Assembly: GCF_014636295.1 (NCBI RefSeq)
Contig: NZ_BMEC01000019.1
Location: 1 to 64,000, forward strand
Direction of reading: 5' to 3'
DNA from: Marivirga lumbricoides
Lineage (GTDB): Bacteria; Bacteroidota; Bacteroidia; Cytophagales; Cyclobacteriaceae
Length of the DNA: 64,000 nucleotides
Part shown: positions 25,336-33,505 of the stretch, piece after piece
Layout of the letters: each line of letters begins with the position of its first letter
Position numbering within the stretch: the first letter of the stretch is position 1
Notes under the pieces: generated by a model
The model's database searches: none
Told to the model about the DNA's origin: nothing
What the model saw: only the letters and a program-made list of their open reading frames with translations
Position numbers and translations under genes: made by a program

Positions 25336-26187
25336 ATGAAGAAGATTATTTTTGTTGCCTTTTTGTGTACAAATTTCCTGATGCTTTCATGTAATGAAGA
25401 AGATGAAAATGTAAACCCTGATCCGGAAACAGAAGAAAACGCAGATTCAGATCCTGAAACAGAAGGAGATGTAGACAACGATCCTGAAGAAGAAAAAACA
25501 TGTTTAGTTACTAAATTTTACACAGAAATTTATTCTGTAAACATTACTTATGATGAAAAAGAGCAGGTAGACAGAATTAATTATTCACGTCTAGATAATG
25601 GTTTTTCCGTTTATCTAGATTATCAGTACAATGATGAAAGTAAAGTCTCTACGATAAATTATTATTTGGAAGATGGTACATTAGTAGGTTATTATACTCA
25701 AGAGTACAATAGTGATGGGCAGTTAATAGAAGAAACCTACCATGAAAAAGATTCAGAAACTGATGAAATGTCATTTATAAGCTATCAAAGGTATTCTTAC
25801 GATGAAAAAAGCAGATTAGTTCGGGTAGATTATTATGATGCTTTAACAGATGAAATTCTAAATCATACATTATATACCAAGTTTGATTCTGTAGGGAACT
25901 TTCTTGAAGTAGAATATTATGGAGGAGATGGTACCTTAACTAAGATAAGTGAATTTACCTATGACGATAAACCTAATGCGCGCCTTTCATTAAACGGGTT
26001 CTATTATGGCTATGAAGCCTTTTATTCTACTCCTAATAATATTACCAAAATTGTTGTAAAAAATTCAGATGATGTAATTGTAGAAGAAGATGGTATCAGC
26101 TTTACCTACTCCTATAATCCAGAGGGCTATCCAACGAAGGCTGAAAGTGGTGATAACACTGTGAATTACGAATATAACTGCAATTAA
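25336..26187 (+). CDS. Surface lipoprotein with YD-repeat-like strands
   Basis: 283 residues. It has a lipoprotein signal with lipobox LMLSC (Cys about 19), then a highly acidic tail NEEDENV and Asp/Glu/Pro repeats. An acidic stretch right after the lipidated Cys is the kind of lipoprotein export signal that sends Bacteroidota lipoproteins to the cell surface. The remainder is repeated short strands such as YNSDGQLIEETYHEK, YDEKSRLVRVDYYD, YDDKPNARLS and YNPEGYPTKAES, like YD/RHS-type or DUF4595-type beta repeats. The function is unknown. A hairpin terminator follows. Confidence 0.65.
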   Translation: MKKIIFVAFLCTNFLMLSCNEEDENVNPDPETEENADSDPETEGDVDNDPEEEKTCLVTKFYTEIYSVNITYDEKEQVDRINYSRLDNGFSVYLDYQYNDESKVSTINYYLEDGTLVGYYTQEYNSDGQLIEETYHEKDSETDEMSFISYQRYSYDEKSRLVRVDYYDALTDEILNHTLYTKFDSVGNFLEVEYYGGDGTLTKISEFTYDDKPNARLSLNGFYYGYEAFYSTPNNITKIVVKNSDDVIVEEDGISFTYSYNPEGYPTKAESGDNTVNYEYNCN

Positions 26188-26210
26188 ATCTCAAGAGCAT
26201 TCAATAAAGG

Positions 26211-26234
26211 CCTGATTTTCAATCAGGTCTTTTA
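26211..26234 (+). terminator. Intrinsic terminator
   Basis: The stem CCTGATT / AATCAGG with loop TTC is followed by TCTTTT. It lies 24 bp after the lipoprotein stop and 22 bp before the next start, separating that gene from the surface-protein cluster. Confidence 0.7.
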
Positions 26235-26255
26235 AACTTCCTTTACCCAGAATAA

Positions 26256-28274
26256 ATGCACATTAAGTTACTGAAGATTTTAATTTCTTTCATTTTCCTG
26301 GTTTTCTCGGTGACGGCTGGTTTTGCTCAGCTAGGGAAAATATTGATCCAAAATGAAGAAAGCAGAGATAGTAAAATAGGAATTCGCTTGAAGTGGTATT
26401 CGCAGGAATTGACTTATTCAGAAGGAGTGAATTTATACAGAAGGGAAAAGGGAAATGTAACCTGGATTAAGTTAAATGCAGCCCCTTTAAAAAAGAAGGA
26501 GAATATGTCTCAGGAAGCTTATCAACAGGATGAAACCCTGGAAGTATTCGTTGCTTTGGCAAACGAGTCTAATGCAAGCGATGTACAAGGCTTGGTTCTG
26601 ATGAATATTATGGTTAAATCCTTTGAAAGTGAAGCATATTCGGAATTTTTGGGAATCTCATACTTGGATGAGCAAGTTGAAAAAGGGAAGGCTTACCAAT
26701 ATAAAGTAGCCAAAATTGTTGGCTCAGATGAAAAACTTATTGGTTTATCCGATTTTATTGTTGCCAGTAGCTTTACTGCAGCACCTCCAGTACAAGATGT
26801 AGAGGCAAGTTTGAATGTAAATAAAGCGGAAATTAACTGGAAACCTGAAGATGACAGGTTTTATGCTGTTAATATTTATAGATCTTCTTCAGTTGACAGA
26901 ACAAGTAAAAAAATAAATGAGCATCCGGTAATGATTTCTTCAGTGCCTGAAGGAAGTGGTGGTAGTAATAAACCTGAAGCTATGTTTGTGGATGATAGCC
27001 TAAAGGAAAATATCACTTATTCCTATTATCTTTCAGGAGTAGACTTTTTTGGAAAAGAAACAGCCCCTTCCAAGATTGTCACTGTTTCCGTAAGGGATGT
27101 TACCCCACCTCCTGTACCGATCAATTTAAAGGAAACAATAGAAAACCCCAAGGTGAAACTAGTATGGGAAAATCCTGTTGCAGAGGACTTTTCCGGATCT
27201 AATATATATAGAGGTACAAAAAGTGAAGGTCCTTTTGAAAAGATCAACAGCTCTGTTTTACCATCCTCCTCAAATTCTTATGTGGATGAAACAAAAGCGA
27301 GTGGAGGATATTATTATTATGTAGCCTCGGTTGACACAGCCGGTAATGAAGCACCTTCAAGGAAAGTGTTCGCTGAAATACATGATATTACTCCTCCATC
27401 AAAACCTCAGGGATTCATAGCAGTGGCAGATACTGGTATTGTGGTTTTAAAGTGGCAGATGAATCCCGAGCAGGACTTAATGGGCTATCTGATTTATCGT
27501 ACGGTGGATAAAAATGATAAGGATAATTTTGTGCTGTTAAATGCGGATCCTCTTTTAGGCAACCAACATATTGAAAAGCTTCCTTTTAATGCTAAAAATA
27601 ATTTTTTGTACAAACTTATTGCTATTGACTCATCCTACAATAGAAGTGAGCCTTCGGAGCTAGTATCGGTGCGGATGCCGGATATACTGCCGCCAGCTCA
27701 ACCCTTTATAAAAGAGGTGCGGGAACAGGAAGATAAAATGATCATTGAGTGGATCCCCAATGTTGATGCAGATTTGATGGGGTATCACTTATTCAGGGCA
27801 GAAGGAAGTGATACAGCATCCTTTGAGCAGTTAAATATTAATCTTTTACCAGGAAGCTCTTTCCGCTATACAGATAGGTTTACAGAAAGTGGTCAGGAAT
27901 ATTTTTACAGTTTACAGGCTGTGGATAGCAGTGGAAATACTTCAGCCAGGTCTACTATTTATTCAGGAAGACGAAGGGCTGTTCAGGATGAGGAACTAAA
28001 AATTACCTTCGCAAAAGCATCTTTTAAAAAGAAAACAAAGGATGTGGTTATCAGCTGGAAGAGTGAAGAAAATGACGACTTCCTGGGATATGTTATTTAT
28101 AAAAAAGAAGGTCAGGAATCAGCCTTTAGACCCCTGACTGGTATGTTGCAGTCGAGCGACCATACAGATAACCAGGTGAAAGGAGGGTTTACTTATTTCT
28201 ATGAAGTAAGAGCCTATTCCAAATCCGGTACTGTAGCAAAATCAGAAATATTAGAAATCGAAACTAAAGAATAA
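26256..28274 (+). CDS. Exported protein with five FnIII domains
   Basis: 672 residues. Signal peptide MHIKLLKILISFIFLVF...GFAQ. After an N-terminal module (LKWYSQELTYSEGVNLYRRE) it has about five FnIII repeats, each starting near 'PP' and containing a W and a 'YxxYR/NIYR' strand. These are EINWKPEDDRFYAVNIYRS, KLVWENPVAEDFSGSNIYRG, VLKWQMNPEQDLMGYLIYRT, IIEWIPNVDADLMGYHLFRA and VISWKSEENDDFLGYVIYK. No sorting domain is visible at the end. It heads a six-gene same-strand cluster with gaps of 5-16 bp that ends with a PorP/SprF fusion, so it is likely a structural or periplasmic part of a T9SS-related surface system. Confidence 0.75.
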   Translation: MHIKLLKILISFIFLVFSVTAGFAQLGKILIQNEESRDSKIGIRLKWYSQELTYSEGVNLYRREKGNVTWIKLNAAPLKKKENMSQEAYQQDETLEVFVALANESNASDVQGLVLMNIMVKSFESEAYSEFLGISYLDEQVEKGKAYQYKVAKIVGSDEKLIGLSDFIVASSFTAAPPVQDVEASLNVNKAEINWKPEDDRFYAVNIYRSSSVDRTSKKINEHPVMISSVPEGSGGSNKPEAMFVDDSLKENITYSYYLSGVDFFGKETAPSKIVTVSVRDVTPPPVPINLKETIENPKVKLVWENPVAEDFSGSNIYRGTKSEGPFEKINSSVLPSSSNSYVDETKASGGYYYYVASVDTAGNEAPSRKVFAEIHDITPPSKPQGFIAVADTGIVVLKWQMNPEQDLMGYLIYRTVDKNDKDNFVLLNADPLLGNQHIEKLPFNAKNNFLYKLIAIDSSYNRSEPSELVSVRMPDILPPAQPFIKEVREQEDKMIIEWIPNVDADLMGYHLFRAEGSDTASFEQLNINLLPGSSFRYTDRFTESGQEYFYSLQAVDSSGNTSARSTIYSGRRRAVQDEELKITFAKASFKKKTKDVVISWKSEENDDFLGYVIYKKEGQESAFRPLTGMLQSSDHTDNQVKGGFTYFYEVRAYSKSGTVAKSEILEIETKE

Positions 28275-28287
28275 ATCTTTGATCCTC

Positions 28288-29364
28288 ATGTTTAATAAAA
28301 GAATCTTTTTCTTAAAAGGCGGTATGATGCTTTGCTTCCTTTTATTCTTCATCACTATCACTGGCGTAATGCAAGTATTCGCTCAGGTAGGTATTAATAA
28401 TGTTAGCCCTGACGAAAGTGCTGTTTTAGATCTTAAGGCTACTGATAAAGGGCTGTTAATCCCTCGAATGACTACAGATCAACGAAATAATATCATAGAT
28501 CCTGCAGCGTCTTTGCTGGTTTATGATACAGATTATGAGATGTTTTTCTTCTTTAAGAATGGTAGATGGTTTATTGTTAATCCCTGGGTAGCAGAAGTGG
28601 CTGACGACACTAACCCCACTATAGATAATTATGTGCGTTTGTCCGGAAATGTGGGGATTGGTGTGGCTGCTCCATCTGAGAAGCTGGAGGTAAATGGCAG
28701 CATCAAAAATTCAGGTGATATTAATTCCTCAGGAGATTTAACAACAGGAAGTATTACAGCTTCGGGAGATACTGAAATCACTGGTGATGCAACGGTTGGT
28801 GGAGATATTGCCGCAACAGGTACTATTACAGGTAGTAAGGTTTATGGAGAGGGTACGGTACCAGTGGGAACAATTGTAATGTGGTCAGGAGCTACACCCC
28901 CGGCAGGTTGGGCACTTTGCCAGGGGCAGAGCGCAGGAATTCCTGATCTCAGAGGGCGCTTTATTGTAGGATATGATACTCGTAATGTGGATTACAATAC
29001 TATTGGTAAAACTGGAGGAGCTGCGGCAGTTGAATTAACAGAAGCGCAAATGCCTGCCCATAGGCATAAATATACAGACTTATATAGAAATGATGGAAAT
29101 GCCGGTGGAAGTCGATCAGAACGAGGTGGTACGAGCACATCAAGATCAGCTGATACAGATGCAGCTGGAGGCGTGTATATCCCTGGCAGTCCGGAAGAAA
29201 GAGACATGTCAGGCAAGCCGTGTATGCCAGGACAAACTACAGGTTGTAACCCTAATCACGGAAGCATAATAAAGCCTGCTGTACCTCCGCGTTATGAGAC
29301 TCGCGCGCATGAAAACAGACCACCCTACTACACCTTAGCCTATATAATAAAGCTTGCTTACTAA
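28288..29364 (+). CDS. Exported protein with phage tail-collar-like domain
   Basis: 358 residues from the ATG at 28288; a TTG at 28279 is also possible. Signal peptide ends near QVFAQ. Residues 30-100 (VGINNVSPDESAVLDL, GLLIPRMTTDQR) are the N-terminal module common in Bacteroidota exported proteins. The centre has Gly/Ser/Thr pseudo-repeats (SGDINSSGDL, SGDTEITGD). The C-terminal half carries VPVGTIVMWSGATPPAGWALC, DLRGRFIVGYD and MPAHRHKY, the signature of tail-collar domains of phage fibres. This fold is used for binding. It lies 6 bp before the next gene, inside the T9SS cargo cluster, so it is a probable surface fibre or adhesin subunit, not a prophage part. Confidence 0.75.
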   Translation: MFNKRIFFLKGGMMLCFLLFFITITGVMQVFAQVGINNVSPDESAVLDLKATDKGLLIPRMTTDQRNNIIDPAASLLVYDTDYEMFFFFKNGRWFIVNPWVAEVADDTNPTIDNYVRLSGNVGIGVAAPSEKLEVNGSIKNSGDINSSGDLTTGSITASGDTEITGDATVGGDIAATGTITGSKVYGEGTVPVGTIVMWSGATPPAGWALCQGQSAGIPDLRGRFIVGYDTRNVDYNTIGKTGGAAAVELTEAQMPAHRHKYTDLYRNDGNAGGSRSERGGTSTSRSADTDAAGGVYIPGSPEERDMSGKPCMPGQTTGCNPNHGSIIKPAVPPRYETRAHENRPPYYTLAYIIKLAY

Positions 29365-29370
29365 TGCATT

Positions 29371-32292
29371 ATGAAGCACCTCTACAAAAAGATATTTCCT
29401 TTGATTCTTGCTAAAAAAAGATGTGCCTTATCTTTTCTGTTGCTACTTCTTTTAACTAATCCCTTGTTCTTGGAGGCTCAGACTACAGTTACAAATAAAG
29501 GAGAAACTATAACAATCGCCAATACCTCTTTATATATAAATGGAAGTTTAATTAATGATGTAAATAAAGAAGGTGACAGAGATGGGGGTGTTGATAATGC
29601 TGGTACCCTGCTTGTTAGAGACAGCCTCGTGAATAAAACACAAAACAACCTTTTTGATCCTTTAACAACAGGAGGCAAAGTTATTTTTAATGGAAGCAAT
29701 GAACAGGTAATACAAAGTCCCCAATTTGTGCATTTTTATCATTTATTTGTAGAAAAGCAGGGGGGCAATCTGGTTCTCAGGCAATCAATTCGTGTATTAG
29801 ATTCTCTTTCATTGGTGAGTGGTAGCTTGTTTCTTGGTGATTATGATATTGATTTTACGCCCAGCACAAATGCATCAGGGACCGGACGTATATTCGGTGA
29901 AAATAACACAAACAGAATATACACAGGCTTACAGGGCAAAGGCGTAGTGAAAACAAGAGAATATTTAGAAAACGTAGACAATACTTTCAGTCCGGGCAAT
30001 CTGGGATTGAGCATTACAACTTCAACAGATGCATTTTTTGGAACCACTGAAATTACGCGTGGCCATGGGCAGCAAAAAGGTGCGGGAGATGGCAGTATTT
30101 CTCGCTTTTATGATTTTACTCCTGAAACTTCAAGTAAGGCAAAAGAAGTTAGTCTCCAGTATTTGGATGATACAGAACTTGCTTCATTGGATGAAACAAC
30201 TTTTGGCTTATGGTACTCAGCTGATGGTGGGGTAATTTGGCGCAGCCAGGGCGGAACCTTAGATGCTGCTCAGGACAAGGTAGTAAAGTCAGATGTTCCT
30301 TTTTCAACTTTAACGAGGGTAACTATTGGCCCAAGAGATTGTATAGCCCCCCCTGTTGTAGATTTAGGGAATTCACCTTTATATTTTTGCGCAGGAGAAA
30401 CCATCACCCTGGATGCGGGGAACCCCGGAATGGAATATAGCTGGTCAAATACAGCAACTACACAAACTATTGAGGTAAGTGAAGCGGGAATTTATAGTGT
30501 GACTGTCATCAATGCAAATGGGTGTGTAGGTATAGGGCAAATCCAACTGATTGAACAACCTCTTCCTATCGCAGACTTTAAGGCTTCTTACGTTTGTATA
30601 GGTGAAAAGACTATTTTCACGAATCAATCGACAATTTCGGAGGGTAATCTTACCTATCAGTGGGATTTTGGTATACCGGGTATAGATACGGATATTTCTA
30701 CTGCGGAAAATCCGGAATTTATATACGAGGAAGCTGGAACTTATCAAGTAAAACTGCTGGTAAGTTCTTCTTACGGATGTACAGACTCTATCACAAAAAC
30801 TGTAGTAGTTTCTCCTCTGCCTGAAGCTGCCTTTTCGGTTGATAATGTTTGTTTTGGTGAAACGATAAACTTTACCAACAACTCAACTGTGGCAGCAGGG
30901 GGCATGACATACTTATGGGAGTTTGGGGATGGAACTACCTCTTCTGCAGTCAGTCCTTCTAAAAACTATTCCGAGGCCGGCAGTTACAATGTTAAGCTGA
31001 TAGTAATTTCTAATGCGGGATGTAAAGATTCAATCACTCAAACCCTGGCTGTTTACAGCAAGCCGGTACCAGACTTTAGTTTTACAAGCGTTTGTAAGGG
31101 AGATGATATTGCCATAGTCAACAACTCCACGAGTGAAAATGGAAGGCTTTCATACTATTGGGATTTTGGAGACGGTACAAGCTCAACCTCAAAAAAACCA
31201 TCTAAATCCTATGTAGAGGCAGGTTTTTATACAATAATCCTTACTATAAACTCTCCCTATGGCTGTGGGGAAGTAATAAGTAAAGAAATTGCCATCAATG
31301 CATGTCCCGGACCTGATCCGGTGGATTGTAGTCAGTTGAATTTTCAGGTTAATTTAGGACCGGATCAGGAATTATGCCCGGGAGAATTTCTTATTCTGGA
31401 TGCTGGTAGTGAAGGTGCCAGCTATCGCTGGTCAAATAATTCAACAGAAAGAACCTTAAGGGTAGATCAGGCAGGTGAATATTGGGTGGAAGTGATGAGT
31501 GATCAGGGCTGTATGAGCAAAGATTATATAACAATAGAATCTTTAGAGCTAAACCTCGGTAAGGATATTCTTTTCTGCCAGGGGGGAGGTGTAACTTTAG
31601 ATGCTGGAAATCCGGGGAGCGTCTATAGATGGAATTCTGACCAAGGGTTAAGTGCATTTAATCAAAGTTTAGAAGTGGTGTCTCCAGGTAAGTACTGGGT
31701 AACTGTGGAAAGAGGAAGTTGTTCAATCACTGATACTGTGAATGTACGAGAAACGAGCAATGCCATGACGGCAAACTTTTTATCAGCAAGCCTTGTGGAT
31801 GTTGGAGATACCCTTGAGTTTATTCAGGTATCCTATCCACAGCCTACAGAATTTTACTGGAGTTTTGGTGATGGTACTTATAGTGAAGAGGCAGATCCTT
31901 CTCATATTTACTATCAGTCAGGAGATTTTGATGTAAAGCTTATTACAGGTAATGATGTATGTGCTGACACTTTAACAAAAACTATTACAGTGAGGCCTCT
32001 TCGAACGCCAGGGGAGATGGAGGTAATCGGAGAAACATTTACAGAGATATTGCTTGTTAAAATTTACCCAAACCCCACCCGAGGCAACTTAAAGCTTGAA
32101 ATTGAACTTTCTAAAGAGACTGAAGTTGGAATTTCGGTATACAATATGGGAGGTATATTGATGACAACTAAAGAGTTGAATGGGCAATCAATCAAAGAGA
32201 CATTAGATTTAAATCGCTTCAGTAGTGGAATGTATATAGTTAGGGTGATTGCCGGAAATCAGGTGGAGATGAGAAAAGTAATTAAGTTGTAG
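29371..32292 (+). CDS. PKD-domain surface protein with type A T9SS sorting domain
   Basis: 973 residues. A long signal peptide ends near FLEAQ. Residues about 25-330 are a beta-helix-like region. Two domains of 'LDAG..YSWSN..T.TIEVSEAGIYSVTV' type flank three PKD domains (YLWEFGDGTTSS, YYWDFGDGTSST, and a first degenerate YQWDFG). A fourth PKD (FYWSFGDGTYSE) follows near 825. The last ~80 residues, with KIYPNPTRGNLKLEI, VYNMGGILM and GMYIVRVIAGNQ ... KVIKL, are a type A C-terminal sorting domain, so the protein should be secreted by the T9SS and anchored or released at the surface. It is in the middle of the six-gene cluster. Confidence 0.85.
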   Translation: MKHLYKKIFPLILAKKRCALSFLLLLLLTNPLFLEAQTTVTNKGETITIANTSLYINGSLINDVNKEGDRDGGVDNAGTLLVRDSLVNKTQNNLFDPLTTGGKVIFNGSNEQVIQSPQFVHFYHLFVEKQGGNLVLRQSIRVLDSLSLVSGSLFLGDYDIDFTPSTNASGTGRIFGENNTNRIYTGLQGKGVVKTREYLENVDNTFSPGNLGLSITTSTDAFFGTTEITRGHGQQKGAGDGSISRFYDFTPETSSKAKEVSLQYLDDTELASLDETTFGLWYSADGGVIWRSQGGTLDAAQDKVVKSDVPFSTLTRVTIGPRDCIAPPVVDLGNSPLYFCAGETITLDAGNPGMEYSWSNTATTQTIEVSEAGIYSVTVINANGCVGIGQIQLIEQPLPIADFKASYVCIGEKTIFTNQSTISEGNLTYQWDFGIPGIDTDISTAENPEFIYEEAGTYQVKLLVSSSYGCTDSITKTVVVSPLPEAAFSVDNVCFGETINFTNNSTVAAGGMTYLWEFGDGTTSSAVSPSKNYSEAGSYNVKLIVISNAGCKDSITQTLAVYSKPVPDFSFTSVCKGDDIAIVNNSTSENGRLSYYWDFGDGTSSTSKKPSKSYVEAGFYTIILTINSPYGCGEVISKEIAINACPGPDPVDCSQLNFQVNLGPDQELCPGEFLILDAGSEGASYRWSNNSTERTLRVDQAGEYWVEVMSDQGCMSKDYITIESLELNLGKDILFCQGGGVTLDAGNPGSVYRWNSDQGLSAFNQSLEVVSPGKYWVTVERGSCSITDTVNVRETSNAMTANFLSASLVDVGDTLEFIQVSYPQPTEFYWSFGDGTYSEEADPSHIYYQSGDFDVKLITGNDVCADTLTKTITVRPLRTPGEMEVIGETFTEILLVKIYPNPTRGNLKLEIELSKETEVGISVYNMGGILMTTKELNGQSIKETLDLNRFSSGMYIVRVIAGNQVEMRKVIKL

Positions 32293-32305
32293 AAGCTACT
32301 TCGTA

Positions 32306-33490
32306 ATGAAGAAAATTGATAGGTTGTATATTCTTTTTGTGCTTTGCTGTGCATTTATTTTTCAATTAAATGCACAGGAAAGAAGGTGCTCCTTTGATGC
32401 ACCAAATATAACAACAGAACATCAGCAAAAGCGACAGATGACGGAGATTGAGGATTTGGAAATCCTTCAGGTAAGGGTGGTTTTTCATGTAGTTTATCAG
32501 GATGGTGTCCAAAATATTTCTGATGAACAAATCTTCTCTCAGTTGAGAGTGCTCAATCACGATTATCAAAAGACCAATTCTGATTCAGTTAATATTCCTG
32601 AAATTTTCAAGCCTTTAGCTGCCAATTGTAAACTCCAATTTGTTTTAGCGCAACAAGATGAGCTCGGGATACCTTCCAATGGAATTACCCGCACACAAAC
32701 TACACATGGCCCTTTCGGAAACAACGATATTCACTTTACTGAACTTGGTGGAAAGGATGCATGGAATACTGAAAAATATCTCAATATATGGATTTGTAAC
32801 CTGGCGCCAGGTGTTTTAGGATATGCCACACCACCCGGCACAGCTAAAGAAGAAGATGGTGTTGTCATTCATTATGAAAATATAGGGACTTTAGGCTCAG
32901 CTAAAATTCCTTACGAGGGTGGCCGAACTTTAACACATGAAGTAGGTCATTATTTAGGCTTGCAACATATCTGGGGAACTAGAGGAGGATGTGATGATGA
33001 CGATGGAATTGAAGATACCCCCATTCAGGCAGATGCAATCTATGATTGCAGCGAAAGCAAGTTTTCCTGCGGTAGTCAGGACATGGTTCAAAATTTTATG
33101 AATCTTGCTGAAGATGATTGCTTAAACTTTTTCACGAAAGGTCAGGCTACCGTGATGCGCTCAGTCTTACTAAATGAAAGACAGGGAGTGATAGACACAA
33201 GTAGCCTGGTGCTAAGTATAAACAAAGGTAGCTTTGCAGGCAGTTTATCAGTTGTTCCTCTCAGAGGACAAAAGACAAGATATGAGATAAAAGGTTTGGA
33301 AAACTCTTCAATAAAATCAATTGCTGTTTTCAGTCAGAGTGGAACCAACCTTTTAAGCAGGTATCTCTTAGGCGTAAAGTCTTCTCAGAAATTAGAGATA
33401 GACCTTGAGGGGTACCCGGAAGGTATTTATTTTATTCAGGTTGCCACAAGAGAAAAAATATATACAAAACGAATTTTACATCTATTATAA
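32306..33490 (+). CDS. M43 family zinc metalloprotease with T9SS sorting domain
   Basis: 394 residues with a signal peptide (ending LNAQ). The zinc site HEVGHYLGLQH is at 211-221 with a downstream NFMNLAEDDC methionine turn, the layout of pappalysin/cytophagalysin (M43) proteases. Other M43 features include VVFHVVYQDG near the N-terminus and WGTRGGCDDDDGIEDTP after the zinc site. The last ~75 residues (LSVVPLRGQKTRYEI, VFSQSGTNLL, GIYFIQV ... KRILHLL) form a type A sorting domain that has lost the usual 'YPNP'. It is probably a secreted protease of the T9SS cargo group, maturing or degrading extracellular protein. It begins 13 bp after the PKD gene. Confidence 0.9.
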   Translation: MKKIDRLYILFVLCCAFIFQLNAQERRCSFDAPNITTEHQQKRQMTEIEDLEILQVRVVFHVVYQDGVQNISDEQIFSQLRVLNHDYQKTNSDSVNIPEIFKPLAANCKLQFVLAQQDELGIPSNGITRTQTTHGPFGNNDIHFTELGGKDAWNTEKYLNIWICNLAPGVLGYATPPGTAKEEDGVVIHYENIGTLGSAKIPYEGGRTLTHEVGHYLGLQHIWGTRGGCDDDDGIEDTPIQADAIYDCSESKFSCGSQDMVQNFMNLAEDDCLNFFTKGQATVMRSVLLNERQGVIDTSSLVLSINKGSFAGSLSVVPLRGQKTRYEIKGLENSSIKSIAVFSQSGTNLLSRYLLGVKSSQKLEIDLEGYPEGIYFIQVATREKIYTKRILHLL

Positions 33491-33505
33491 AAGTATTCAA
33501 TTAAA

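Noticed and set aside
28992-29216. Prophage origin for the tail-collar protein
   Set aside because: It has a signal peptide and Bacteroidota N-terminal module and is surrounded by T9SS cargo genes. No capsid, portal, integrase or lysis genes are present.
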